Shown here: piece by piece, positions 26,694-35,490 of the stretch | Numbering within the stretch: the first letter of the stretch is position 1 | Layout: each line of letters begins with the position of its first letter | DNA from: JALYUA01 sp038239305 | Lineage (GTDB): Bacteria > Acidobacteriota > Thermoanaerobaculia > UBA5066 > Gp7-AA6 | Direction of reading: 5' to 3' | Assembly (NCBI GenBank): GCA_038239305.1 | Contig: JBBSEW010000016.1 | Span: 1-59,361 of the forward strand | Length of the DNA: 59,361 nucleotides | Position numbers and translations under genes: made by a program | Notes under the pieces: generated by a model | Told to the model about the DNA's origin: nothing | Databases searched by the model: none | What the model saw: only the letters and a program-made list of their open reading frames with translations

Positions 26694-27446
26694 ATGAGTA
26701 CCTCGGAATCCGTTGCCGTTCCCGAGCCCGCGCCCGGGGTGGTTCCCCCGCCCCGCTCCGCCCTCGGCCGGGTCATCGGGACCTTCTTCTCGCCGGGGGC
26801 GACTTTTCAGTCGCTCGCGGTGAAGCCGGGCTTTCTCCTGCCGCTCATTCTCTGGACGGCCGCGTCCCTCCTGATCACGAACCTCATGCTGCCGAAGATC
26901 GATTTCGACCACATGATCCGGTCCACCCTCGAGAAGCGCGGGCAGACCGTCCCGGAGGAGAAGGTGCAGAGCATCGTCTCCCAGCAGAAGCGGATGGCGC
27001 CCGTGCTCTACAACTGCATCGGCGGCGTCACTCCCACGATCGTGACCCTTCTCGTGACCCTGGTCTTCTGGGGAGCCTTCAAGGCGTTCGGGTGGGACTT
27101 CGGCTTCAAGCAGGGCCTCGCGGTGACCACCCATGGGTTTCTGCCGGGCGTGCTCGGAGCCTTCGTTCTCATACCCGTTCTCTCCTCCCGGGAGACGATC
27201 GACCCGCAGGCGATCGGCGACATGCTGCGCTCCAACCTGGGATTCCTCGTCGAAAAGGATGCATCGCCCGTCGTGCATTCGCTCCTGCAGTCGGTCGACG
27301 TGTTCTCGTTCTGGAGCCTGTTTCTCATGACGGTCGGATTCGCCGCGGCGGCCCGGATCTCCCGCAAGTCCGCGGGAGGGCTCGTGTTCGGCCTCTGGGC
27401 GATCTTCGTGCTCGGCAAGGCCGGTGTCGCCGCGGTGTTCCACTGA
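26694..27446 (+). CDS. Yip1-family membrane protein
   Basis: 250 residues with about five hydrophobic helices. The N-terminal cytoplasmic lead has a Pro/Val-rich tract, then RVIGTFFSPGATFQSL, the entry motif of YIP1-domain proteins. I chose the third ATG (26694) because GGAGGG lies 4-9 bases before it; ATGs at 26679 and 26682 are less well placed. Bacterial Yip1 proteins have no settled role. Placement between tolC-type and MacB-type genes suggests involvement in export, which is inference only. Confidence 0.75.
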   Translation: MSTSESVAVPEPAPGVVPPPRSALGRVIGTFFSPGATFQSLAVKPGFLLPLILWTAASLLITNLMLPKIDFDHMIRSTLEKRGQTVPEEKVQSIVSQQKRMAPVLYNCIGGVTPTIVTLLVTLVFWGAFKAFGWDFGFKQGLAVTTHGFLPGVLGAFVLIPVLSSRETIDPQAIGDMLRSNLGFLVEKDASPVVHSLLQSVDVFSFWSLFLMTVGFAAAARISRKSAGGLVFGLWAIFVLGKAGVAAVFH

Positions 27447-27510
27447 TCCTTTCCGACACAACCCGGAACGATATTTCCCGTATGTACTGCTCGAGAGGGG
27501 CCCCACGCCC

Positions 27511-28218
27511 ATGCTGATCGACATCCGCGACGTCACCAAGGTCTACCAGATGGGACAGGAAATGGTCCATGCCCTGTCCGGCGTCACCGTGGGAGTCGAG
27601 CGGGGCGAGTACGTGGCGATCATGGGCCCGTCCGGTTCCGGCAAGTCGACTCTCATGAACCTGGTCGGCTGTCTCGACACCCCGACATCCGGCTCCTACG
27701 TGTTGAACGGCCGCGAGGTCGCCCGCATGACGGACGACGAGCTGGCCGCGATCCGCAACCAGGAGATCGGGTTCGTGTTCCAGACCTTCAACCTTCTTCC
27801 GCGCACGACGGCCCTGCAGCAGGTCGAGCTCCCGCTCGTCTACTCGGGCCTTCCCCGGAAAGAGCGCAAAGAGCGGGCGATCAAGGCGCTCGAGGCTGTC
27901 GGCCTGGCCGACCGCATGACGCACCAGCCGAATGAGATGTCGGGCGGCCAGCGGCAGCGGGTCGCCGTAGCGCGGGCGCTCATCAACAATCCCTCGATCC
28001 TTCTCGCCGACGAGCCGACCGGGAACCTCGACTCGCAGACCGGCAACGAAATCATGACGCTCTTCGCGCAGCTCAACGCGCGCGGCAACACCATCGTGCT
28101 CGTCACGCACGAGGAAGACATCGCCGCGCACGCGCGACGGATCGTTCGCCTGCGGGACGGCAAGGTGCGCGACGACATGCCGAATGATCGTCCGGCTACG
28201 GTGCTCGCGGGCAACTGA
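27511..28218 (+). CDS. MacB/LolD-type ABC transporter ATP-binding protein
   Basis: 235 residues. MLIDIRDVTKVYQMG, Walker A GPSGSGKST, signature MSGGQRQRVAVARAL and Walker B ILLADEPTGNLDS are typical of the MacB/LolD/FtsE group of ATPases that drive mechanotransmission-type or lipoprotein-release transporters. These need an FtsX/MacB-like permease, which is not in the window. Its coding end faces the penicillin-acylase gene 22 bases away. Confidence 0.88.
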   Translation: MLIDIRDVTKVYQMGQEMVHALSGVTVGVERGEYVAIMGPSGSGKSTLMNLVGCLDTPTSGSYVLNGREVARMTDDELAAIRNQEIGFVFQTFNLLPRTTALQQVELPLVYSGLPRKERKERAIKALEAVGLADRMTHQPNEMSGGQRQRVAVARALINNPSILLADEPTGNLDSQTGNEIMTLFAQLNARGNTIVLVTHEEDIAAHARRIVRLRDGKVRDDMPNDRPATVLAGN

Positions 28219-28240
28219 AGGCTTTCAGCTCTCAGCCCGG

Positions 28241-30157
28241 TCAGCCACCTTCGCTGCGGCCAGGCGACCCGGTCTTCTTCTTTGGAACTCCCGCCGGCTC
28301 CAGCACGAACGATTTCGGAGCCGGTTCGCGTCCGATCTCGAAGTCGCGGCCGTCGCGCCAGAGGGAGAGAAGATTGCGGTATCCGGGCTCGAACGGATTG
28401 CCCGACTGGCCCGTCGTCAGGCCGAAGCGGCTCCCCGCGACATCCCCGAGGTCGATGATCTGCCGGTAGCTCGGTCCGTCCGTCATCCGAAAACTCCCGT
28501 CCCGCCGGTATGCGCCGACGTTGACGGTGGAGCCGTCGCCGCCCTGGCCGGTCTCGGGGCTGAAGAGCCCTGACAGGAGCGGAACGGAGTCGAAGACGGC
28601 GTGCGGGAACCGGGCGCGGTGCAGCCGCTCCCATCGCCACGAATCCGGAGACGGGCCGAGCCTCTTCCGCAGCACGACCAGGGCGCGGGTGAGCGTGGCC
28701 GTCCGGAATTCGCCGCACGTTTCCCTTCGCGGCGTCCGCACGTCGTCACACCATGGCGAGTCGTTGCGAAGCGCGTCGATCAGGAAGCGCGAGCGGACTC
28801 CAGCCGCGGCCGGTTCGCCGAGCTCGTCCTCGGGCATGCTCGACAGCTCCGCGTACCAGGCGGCGTAGATCGTGGCCGGCACGGAGCTCGGGGCGAAATC
28901 GAAGTTCCACTGCCGCAGTCTCGCGAGGGCGTCGCGTCCCGAGTCGTCCGCGGGCCGCGTGTCGAGGAGGAGCGGAACGATGTCCCGCGCCTGGTAGGAG
29001 ATCCGGTCGAGCTGGATCTCGCGCATTCCGTCCGTCGTGAGAGCGGCCGCCGCCAGGATCCGATCCTCGATCCGGCGCGCGCGATACGGCTCGACCCACT
29101 CCCGAGAGAGCGGGTACGGATAACGGTCCGAGACGACGCGATGGTTGGCGGTGACGATCCAGCCGCGCGGCGGGTCGAGCGTCCGGGGAAGCTTCTCGAA
29201 GGGAATCGTGCCGGTCCAATCATCGGCTCCGTCGCCCGGGACTGGCAGAAGGCCGTCGGCGCGGGGCCGGATCGGGATCGCGCCGGTCGCCGTGTAGCCG
29301 ATGTGACCGTCCACGTCGGCGTAGAGGAGGTTCATCGACGGGCAGCGGAGGAGGGAAGCCGCCGCGAGAAAGGACGACCAGTCCCGGGCCGTGTTGAGGC
29401 CCAGAATCGACTCGAGCCCGCGATCGGGCTCGTCGAGGGCGGTCCATCGAAGCGTCACGGGGCCGCCGAGGCGATTCGCCCCGGCCAGCACGTCGGTGAT
29501 AACGGGCCCATGCACGGTGCGGCGGATGTCGAGGAAGGACGGGGATCTCCCGCGCACGCGAATGGTCTCCCGGCGAGTCTCGAAGGCCGTCGAGCGGCCC
29601 TTCCACATGTATCGAGCCGGGTCGCCGGGATCGGTCCGCTCGACGAAGAGATCCTGGACATCAGGCTCGAGCGCCGTCAACGCCCAGGCGATCCGGTCGG
29701 AACGCCCGATCACGACTCCCGGAACACCCGGCAGGGTCGCGCCGACGACGGACAGGCTGGGAGTCTCGAGCCGCGCGAGGTAAAAGGTCGCGGGCGATCG
29801 GAGCCCCAGATGAGGATCGTTGGCGAGCATGGGCCGGCCGGACCTCGTCCTCGATCCGGCCACCACCCAGGAATTGCTTCCGAGACTCTCGCCGCCGAAG
29901 CCCTGGTCGTCGAGCAGGGCGAACGCACGCTCCAGCCCCGTCCAGGTCGCGCCGGCGACGTCTGGCGGTGCCGGGCGGCCTGCCGCCGTCGGGAGGCTCA
30001 CGGCGGCGCCGGCTTGCCACTCTTCGTCGCGCAGGATCGTCGGCGTGTCGGGAGCGGCCGCCCATAGTTGTCGAGTCCGCTCGGCCCCGATCAGCCCGAT
30101 GAACCGCGCTCGCCGGATCTCCGCCGCCGCGTTTCCCGATAGGTCCCACGCCATCAT
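28241..30157 (-). CDS. Penicillin acylase family protein, C-terminal part (frameshifted from the N-terminal part)
   Basis: 638 residues holding the rest of the alpha chain, the spacer and the beta chain of an Ntn-hydrolase. The nucleophile Ser94 follows Gly93 in GSNSW, the self-cleavage site that frees the beta chain; ANDPHL and later TANHRVV-type segments fit the family. The other part lies at 30154-30723 in another frame: the combined span is one base short of a multiple of three, and TGGTCAAG reads as TGG-GTC-AAG if one G is restored. So this is probably one gene broken by a single-base loss, or a sequencing error. The ATGATG at the junction could also allow re-initiation. Confidence 0.75.
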   Translation of the reverse strand: MMAWDLSGNAAAEIRRARFIGLIGAERTRQLWAAAPDTPTILRDEEWQAGAAVSLPTAAGRPAPPDVAGATWTGLERAFALLDDQGFGGESLGSNSWVVAGSRTRSGRPMLANDPHLGLRSPATFYLARLETPSLSVVGATLPGVPGVVIGRSDRIAWALTALEPDVQDLFVERTDPGDPARYMWKGRSTAFETRRETIRVRGRSPSFLDIRRTVHGPVITDVLAGANRLGGPVTLRWTALDEPDRGLESILGLNTARDWSSFLAAASLLRCPSMNLLYADVDGHIGYTATGAIPIRPRADGLLPVPGDGADDWTGTIPFEKLPRTLDPPRGWIVTANHRVVSDRYPYPLSREWVEPYRARRIEDRILAAAALTTDGMREIQLDRISYQARDIVPLLLDTRPADDSGRDALARLRQWNFDFAPSSVPATIYAAWYAELSSMPEDELGEPAAAGVRSRFLIDALRNDSPWCDDVRTPRRETCGEFRTATLTRALVVLRKRLGPSPDSWRWERLHRARFPHAVFDSVPLLSGLFSPETGQGGDGSTVNVGAYRRDGSFRMTDGPSYRQIIDLGDVAGSRFGLTTGQSGNPFEPGYRNLLSLWRDGRDFEIGREPAPKSFVLEPAGVPKKKTGSPGRSEGG

Positions 30158-30723
30158 CTTGACCAGACGGCGCAGTCCGCGTCATCGAACGGGACGATCG
30201 TCACGGCGAGAAGGCGGGCCTCGGCCGGCCGTACCGATGTGGAGGCGAGCCAGGCGTTGATTCCGGACCGGTAGGCGGCCAGCCGGGCTCTCCCCGTCGG
30301 AGACAGGGACTGCAGGGCGGCCTCGGCCGCACGCCGGAATCCGACCGTGCGGAGGAAACGGTCGGTCGGCAGCAGATTCTTCCCGAGGATCTCCGCGAGC
30401 CGGCCCGAGCCGACGCGGCGCTGGAATTCCATCTGCCACAGGCGATCCCGCGCGTGCGCCCAGCCGAGCCCGAAGAGGGCATCCTCGAAAGTGGCCGCGC
30501 GGATCGTCGGAACTCCGTGGGAATCCGTCTCGATGCGGACGGTCGATCCGATCCCGGCGACCCGCGCGCGCCCCGTTCGCCGGGGAATCGTCGAGGCGAC
30601 GAGAAGCAGGATGCCCGCAGTGGCCGCGATGGCCGCGAACCCGCCGCCGCGCCCGACGAGAGCGGCGGCGCGCGAGAGTCCGTCGCCGCTCTTCCGGAAG
30701 CGGAAGCTCTTACTTTGCGGCAC
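30154..30723 (-). CDS. Penicillin acylase family protein, N-terminal part (frameshifted)
   Basis: 189 residues: an N-terminal membrane or signal segment (about 26-46) and the start of the alpha chain (RIETDSHGVPTIRA, then FGLGWAHARDRLWQMEFQRR, which are canonical for the family). It stops at VWSR just where VKMMAWD should follow in the other frame. The start overlaps the M61 peptidase stop by 14 bases, so the two genes share a transcript. Substrates of the family include acylated amines, peptides and homoserine lactones. Confidence 0.7.
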   Translation of the reverse strand: MPQSKSFRFRKSGDGLSRAAALVGRGGGFAAIAATAGILLLVASTIPRRTGRARVAGIGSTVRIETDSHGVPTIRAATFEDALFGLGWAHARDRLWQMEFQRRVGSGRLAEILGKNLLPTDRFLRTVGFRRAAEAALQSLSPTGRARLAAYRSGINAWLASTSVRPAEARLLAVTIVPFDDADCAVWSR

Positions 30724-32617
30724 CGGATGCCGGCGGCACGAGCGGCTGAATGATCGCCGTCAGCAGGTCCGGCCGGGATGCGTCCCGCATCAGGATCGGA
30801 AAGCGCTCGCCTCCCGTGTACTCGAGACGATACGTCGCGAACGCGTCTCCGTTCTCGAGGAGGAGCTCGACCGGCGTCGTCTTCGAAGCGCGGACGGCCT
30901 CGTGGAGAGCCTCTCGGGACCATCTCCGCCCGTTGACCGCGACGAGGCGCATCCCTGGCCCCGCTCCCGCGCGCGCGGCGGGGGAGTCCGGCACCACGTC
31001 GGGGATCGTTCCATCTTCGGAGACCTCGATGCCGATCGAGAATCGGACGTCCGTGACCTTGCCGGCCTCCTCGCGCGATTTCGACATCGTCGAAATCGTT
31101 TCGGACCAAGTCATCTTCCACCCGCTCGCAACGATTCCCTCGAGCGGGGCGTCCGGCACCGTGCGCGTGAGGCGCTCGGTCCAGAAGCTCTTCCAGTCGT
31201 AGGGAAGGATCTGATTCAGCGCGGCGAACACGTCGTCCGCCGTGTAGGGAAGCACCGTCGGCGGGCCGCTCTTGCCGTAGAAGAGCCGGCAGAAGTCGTC
31301 GAGGCTTTTCTTCCCGCCGGATCGCGCGCGGATCAGCGTGTCGGCTTCGAGCCAGAGAAGGCTGCTCTCCGCATAAAAGTCGGTGCCGCGCCGCCACCAG
31401 GCCCAGTCGGGACGAGCGGCGTAGAGGATCTGCGCGTCCACCGCCGTGTCCGCGAGCGGCCGCCAGGACCGGCCGCGAGTGGTCTGCATTTCGGCCGCGG
31501 TTTCTGCGAGCGATTCGCGGTACTCGTCCGGGTCCAGCATTCCCGTGCGGGCCGTGAGGATCTCGCCGAGATATTCCGTCAGTCCCTCGTACACCCAGAG
31601 GAGCTCCCCACGCATCGGCTCATCGAAGTGGCCGGGCATCAGGCCCGCCGGGCGCCGGTACTTTCCGTTCCAGGAGTGAACCATTTCGTGCGGGAGCAGC
31701 CCGGAGAGATTCGTTCGCCACTTGTCCTCATCGATGAGAGACCGTTCCGGGACCCGGTCGTCGCTCGATTCATGGTGCTCGAGCCCGAAATGCGTGACGA
31801 AATCCGAAAGCGTCAGGAGGAAGTCGTAGTGGCTATAGTGCCGCGCCCCGAAGAGAGCGGCGGTCTCGCGCACGAGCCTCCGATACGACTCGAGGTCCTG
31901 GGAGCGGATCTCGAGGGCCGCGGCGCTGTCGGCGGCGATGTTGAGCCGGTGCGCCGGCGCGTCCGACGAGAGGGAAATCGTCCGGAGATGCGATCCCGCC
32001 AGGACGGGAGAATCGACGAGTGTCGTGAGGGAAACGGGAGCAAACCGGATCGGGTCCGTGCCGGCGCCCGCGGGGGAGAGAGCCGTCGCGTGAGACCAGC
32101 CGGCCGGCAGGCGCAGGGACGCGGAATACTGAAGAACGTCGGCCGGGGTGCCCTGGGGATAGAGGAGAAGCTGGTTCCAGGAAATGACCGTGAGCGCCGT
32201 CGTGGCGGACCCTCCCGAGGAAAAGCCCGACATCGTGGCCGCCGAGAGATAGTCGAGCGAGACCTCGACTTCCGTCGCGCCCGGGGGAACCGAGCACCGG
32301 ATCGCCCACATCTCCACCGGGTCCCGCGTCCAGGCGATTTCCTTCCCCCCCCCGCGGATATGGATACCCGCGACGTCGGCGATCGGTCCGGTCGGGCCGT
32401 GCTCTCCGGGAAGCCACTTCGGATAGAGGAGCGTCAGCGGGCCCGGGACGGCCGGAATCCAGAGCTTCGCGTGGAAGATCTTGCGCGACGCCTCGCGGGC
32501 GTCGACCTCGAGGCGAATGGGGACGGCATCGGCGGCGCGAAGCGGGGGATCCGCGGCGAGTCCGAGGGCCATGAAGGCGATCGACAGGGCGGCGCGGCGG
32601 GTCAACGACAGGTGCAT
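30710..32617 (-). CDS. M61 glycyl aminopeptidase family protein with PDZ domain
   Basis: 635 residues, exported (signal peptide about 1-30, ending LRAADA). The M61 catalytic core has the zinc motif HEMVH (310-314) with the third ligand Glu344 in WVYEGLTEY. A PDZ domain near the C-terminus has GIEVSEDGTIPDVVPDSPAARAG in outline. ATG 32617 is chosen over a longer frame because GAGGAGG precedes it by 5 bases and it starts the signal peptide. It probably trims peptides in the periplasm together with the acylase downstream. Confidence 0.85.
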   Translation of the reverse strand: MHLSLTRRAALSIAFMALGLAADPPLRAADAVPIRLEVDAREASRKIFHAKLWIPAVPGPLTLLYPKWLPGEHGPTGPIADVAGIHIRGGGKEIAWTRDPVEMWAIRCSVPPGATEVEVSLDYLSAATMSGFSSGGSATTALTVISWNQLLLYPQGTPADVLQYSASLRLPAGWSHATALSPAGAGTDPIRFAPVSLTTLVDSPVLAGSHLRTISLSSDAPAHRLNIAADSAAALEIRSQDLESYRRLVRETAALFGARHYSHYDFLLTLSDFVTHFGLEHHESSDDRVPERSLIDEDKWRTNLSGLLPHEMVHSWNGKYRRPAGLMPGHFDEPMRGELLWVYEGLTEYLGEILTARTGMLDPDEYRESLAETAAEMQTTRGRSWRPLADTAVDAQILYAARPDWAWWRRGTDFYAESSLLWLEADTLIRARSGGKKSLDDFCRLFYGKSGPPTVLPYTADDVFAALNQILPYDWKSFWTERLTRTVPDAPLEGIVASGWKMTWSETISTMSKSREEAGKVTDVRFSIGIEVSEDGTIPDVVPDSPAARAGAGPGMRLVAVNGRRWSREALHEAVRASKTTPVELLLENGDAFATYRLEYTGGERFPILMRDASRPDLLTAIIQPLVPPASGAAK

Positions 32618-32638
32618 GCGGTCCTCCTCAACGGCGAG

Positions 32639-32696
32639 CCAGCGATACAGCGATACAGCGATACGCGACAGCGAAACGCGAAACGCGAAACACGAA
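32639..32696. repeat. Degenerate 7-8 mer repeat array upstream of the M61 gene
   Basis: Three CAGCGATA octamers are followed by GCGAAAC heptamers with variants. The array lies in the divergent gap between the M61 and esterase genes, close to where the M61 promoter should be. Confidence 0.75.
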
Positions 32697-32895
32697 GGGT
32701 GCGCCGCGCGACCGGAAATCGGTGTGCCCGCGGTGCCGCACACGATATGCCATGCGCGCATCGCTGGCCGACGGAATCCGGGTCGAAGGAGATTCGCGCT
32801 CGGGACTTCATCCCGCCCTCCTACCGGCGTTTCGAGCGCCGGGGCCGGCCAGCATCCGGGCGTTGTAGTCTCCTGCGAATGACGGGTTCCCCTTC

Positions 32896-33546
32896 GTGAA
32901 AAACGTTCTGTATCTCCACGGCTTCGCATCCTCCCCGCAGGGGCGGAAGGTGTCGGCGTTGCGGGAAATCCTCGCGCCGCGCGAGATGCGCGTGATCGCT
33001 CCGGACCTGAATATCCCTTCGTTCCAGCGTCTCGACTTCAAGGCGATGTCCCGGGTCGCCTTCTGGGAAGCGCGGAAGCACCTTCCCGCGGTCGTCGTCG
33101 GAAGCTCGCTCGGCGCGCTCGTGGCGCTCGACATCGCGCGGCTCGCCTTGCCCGCCTCACTCGTCCTGATCGCGCCCGCACTCGGCTTCGGCCCGCGATG
33201 GATCGAGAAGCTCCCGCCGGGCGACCCGGTCCCGTTCTTCCACCATGGCCAGGGGAAGGAGATTTTCGTGCACCGCCGGTTTTTCGAGGACATGGCCCGC
33301 GTCGATCGCGAATCCGCGCCGCCGAAGACCGCGACGATCGTGATCATGGGCTCGGAGGACGAGAGCGTGCCTCCCGAGGGCGTCCGGCAGGTGTGGCGTC
33401 AATGGGAAGACTCGGGCCGTCTCGTCTCCGGTTCCCGGTTCGTCGAGGTCCCGGGAGGAGATCACGGGCTCATCGGGCACATCGAGGCGATCGCCGATGA
33501 GATCGTCGCGGCTGCGGCTCTGCCGCGCGGAATGCCCGGCGCGTGA
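32896..33546 (+). CDS. YqiA-like alpha/beta esterase
   Basis: 216 residues from GTG 32896. The N-terminal LYLHGFASSP, the nucleophile elbow GSSLGA (Ser near 70), the acid in MGSEDESVP and the late GGDHGL (His) make a full catalytic triad. The pattern resembles the YqiA group of small intracellular esterases. Substrate unknown. It is the first gene of a rightward group of short genes. Confidence 0.8.
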   Translation: MKNVLYLHGFASSPQGRKVSALREILAPREMRVIAPDLNIPSFQRLDFKAMSRVAFWEARKHLPAVVVGSSLGALVALDIARLALPASLVLIAPALGFGPRWIEKLPPGDPVPFFHHGQGKEIFVHRRFFEDMARVDRESAPPKTATIVIMGSEDESVPPEGVRQVWRQWEDSGRLVSGSRFVEVPGGDHGLIGHIEAIADEIVAAAALPRGMPGA

Positions 33547-33569
33547 CAGTCGAGAGCCGACAGCTGAAC
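33547..33569. repeat. Short degenerate intergenic repeat (GAGAGCCGACAGCTGA core)
   Basis: Lies in the 42-base gap after the esterase gene. Related to the motifs at 3786-3818 and 57931-57949. Confidence 0.4.
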
Positions 33570-33575
33570 TAAGAT
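33570..33575 (+). promoter_or_regulatory. -10-like box TAAGAT close to the start codon
   Basis: Thirteen bases separate it from the ATG at 33589, leaving a leader of only a few bases if used. Confidence 0.35.
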
Positions 33576-33588
33576 CCCGCGCCGGACC

Positions 33589-34341
33589 ATGGCACTCGGA
33601 GGACTGGCTCTTTTCTGTCTCGAGGGGGCGGCAGGCACCGCTCTGCTGCTGCTTTTCTTTCCCGTACGATCACTCGGAAAGGGCTTCTTCTCCCTTCACG
33701 CGGCGATCGTGGTGATCTTCTCTCTGATCGCCTGTCTCGTCCGTCCCGCCGGCAGCCCGATGGTGGCCTGGGCCGCGACGGGATGCTTCATCGCTTACGC
33801 GCTCGCCGCGCACGCGGGCTTCGCCGGGAGAGCCCGGCCGCTGCTCGCAGCCGGCGCCGGGCTGGCCGTCTTCGCCCTGGCCCGGACCGGTCTCGCCCTG
33901 CCGCGCGGAGGGGGAGACCCCTGGGTTGTCGCGGGCGCCGTGACCGGAGGGTTGTTCCTGGGAGCGGTCCTGCTCTGCATGAACCTCGGGCACTGGTATC
34001 TCGTGTCGCGGTCGCTCCCGTTCCGGCTTCTCGCTCGGGGCGCTCTGCTCTTCGCCGGGCTGGCGGTCCTCCGTGCGGCGTTGCTCGGCGCCGCCATGCT
34101 CCTCGACAAGGGCGAAGGGCTGTCGGCCCTGCTGTCGCTCGAGCGCGATGCCCTGTTCTTCCTCTTTCGCGTCATGTGGGGGATCCTCGGGCCGCTCGCT
34201 CTCTCCTGGTTCATCTGGAAAACCGCGGACATGCGCTCGAACCAGGCAGCCACGGGTCTTCTCTACGTCGCCCTCGTGTTCGTCCTCATCGGAGAGCTCC
34301 TTTCGTCCTATCTCACCGTCGCGACCGGATTTCCGGCGTAA
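33589..34341 (+). CDS. Unknown multi-pass membrane protein
   Basis: 250 residues with about eight hydrophobic helices. No family is recognised. A conserved-looking motif NLGHWYLVSRSLPF sits in the loop between helices four and five, and the C-terminal IGELLSSYLTVATG is polar-capped. The overall size and MNLGHWYL resemble the DmsC/NrfD-like shape, but I would not call it so without a profile search. Next gene follows 11 bases later on the same strand. Confidence 0.6.
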   Translation: MALGGLALFCLEGAAGTALLLLFFPVRSLGKGFFSLHAAIVVIFSLIACLVRPAGSPMVAWAATGCFIAYALAAHAGFAGRARPLLAAGAGLAVFALARTGLALPRGGGDPWVVAGAVTGGLFLGAVLLCMNLGHWYLVSRSLPFRLLARGALLFAGLAVLRAALLGAAMLLDKGEGLSALLSLERDALFFLFRVMWGILGPLALSWFIWKTADMRSNQAATGLLYVALVFVLIGELLSSYLTVATGFPA

Positions 34342-34352
34342 GGCCGGCCGCG

Positions 34353-34817
34353 ATGCGGACTCGCCGGTACTGCCCCGACTGCATGACGTCCCGCGAGTTC
34401 GCGGGGACCGAGACGGGAGCGCAGACCTGCGCCGGTCCGGGCTGCGGGCAGTCGTACTCCGTGGATTTCGAGGAGAGCCTGGGTCCCGCGGGCGTCGAAA
34501 AGTGCGCCTTCTGCGGCAAGCATGCATTTTTTCTGCAGAAGGATTTCGATCAACGACTCGGCTGCCTCTTCATGGGGATCTCCCTCGCCGCGGCGCTCTT
34601 CGTCGGCTGGAAGTTCGGCTGGATCTGGTTCACGCCGGCCCTGCTGGCCTCGGTCGTGGTCGATTGGGTCGTCGCGTCGCGCATCCTCCCGGTTACGATC
34701 TGCTACCGATGCGACGCCGAGTACCGCGACATGCCGGTGAATCCGAGGCACCGCGGATACGACCCGCACGTCGCCGAGAAGGACGCTCCCGCGAAGACCG
34801 TGCGCCGCATGCGCTGA
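34353..34817 (+). CDS. Small membrane protein with two zinc ribbons
   Basis: 154 residues. The N-terminal half has CPDC, CAGPGC and CAFCGKHAFF pairs (about 8-60); two hydrophobic helices follow (about 73-118); and a last CYRCDAEYRDMP pair lies after them. This looks like a treble-clef/zinc-ribbon membrane protein of unknown role. Its stop overlaps the cyclase-family start as CTGA. Confidence 0.65.
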   Translation: MRTRRYCPDCMTSREFAGTETGAQTCAGPGCGQSYSVDFEESLGPAGVEKCAFCGKHAFFLQKDFDQRLGCLFMGISLAAALFVGWKFGWIWFTPALLASVVVDWVVASRILPVTICYRCDAEYRDMPVNPRHRGYDPHVAEKDAPAKTVRRMR

Positions 34818-35401
34818 CGATCTACGATGTCTCGCGGCCTCTCGACGAGACGACACCCGCCTGGCCCGGCGACGTCCCTTTCTCCTGGCGTCCGACCGGC
34901 AGCCCGGTGGACGGGCTGCCCTACGAGTCCAGCTGCTTCACGATGAGCGCTCATCTCGGCACCCACGCCGACGCCCCCGCGCACGTGCTGGCAGGGGGGG
35001 AGGCGGCCGGCGCCCTTCCTCTCGAGGCATTTCTCGGGCCCGCACGGGTTCTCGACCTTCCGGGGCGGGGTGAGATCGGGCCCGACGCGCTTCCGCGGAA
35101 GTCTCTGGGGGCGCCCCGCATCCTGTTCCGCACGGCCGGGCTGGCCTTCCTCGCGCCTCTCGCGGCCGTCCGATTGGCGGAACGCGGCGCCATCCTCGTG
35201 GGCACCGATGCCGCGTCCGTCGATCCGGAGGATGCGGAGGACCTGCCCGTCCACCGGGCGCTTCTCTCGCGAGGCGTGTACCTCCTCGAGAACCTGGACC
35301 TGTCCGCCGTTCCTCCGGGGGACTACCGGCTGATCGCGCTGCCTCTGCGGTTCACGGATCTCGACGCCTCGCCCGTCCGCGCCGTGCTCATCCGCGACTG
35401 A
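34814..35401 (+). CDS. Cyclase-family hydrolase with a probable CTG start
   Basis: 195 residues if read from CTG 34814. LTIYDVSRPLDETTPAWPGDVPF is the N-terminal strand of the cyclase/kynurenine-formamidase family, and the metal motif HLGTHADAPAHV follows (HxGTHxDxPxH). Only an ATG at 34943 lies downstream, and it would remove conserved sequence. Upstream in frame the reading runs inside the zinc-ribbon gene. The CTG overlaps that gene's stop as CTGA, exactly as at nuoH. The family hydrolyses amides, including N-formylkynurenine; substrate here is open. Confidence 0.75.
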   Translation: MTIYDVSRPLDETTPAWPGDVPFSWRPTGSPVDGLPYESSCFTMSAHLGTHADAPAHVLAGGEAAGALPLEAFLGPARVLDLPGRGEIGPDALPRKSLGAPRILFRTAGLAFLAPLAAVRLAERGAILVGTDAASVDPEDAEDLPVHRALLSRGVYLLENLDLSAVPPGDYRLIALPLRFTDLDASPVRAVLIRD

Positions 35402-35469
35402 ACGGCACGCGGAAGCCCGATCTCGATTCGAGAGGGCCGGGAGACGACGTCGCCGGCGGCCGCCGCGTT

Positions 35470-35475
35470 TATAAT
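35470..35475 (+). promoter_or_regulatory. -10 box TATAAT close to the start codon
   Basis: A perfect TATAAT lies 15 bases before the ATG at 35491. The expected leader is under ten bases and no ribosome site is visible. Confidence 0.5.
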
Positions 35476-35490
35476 CCCGACAAACGCCGA

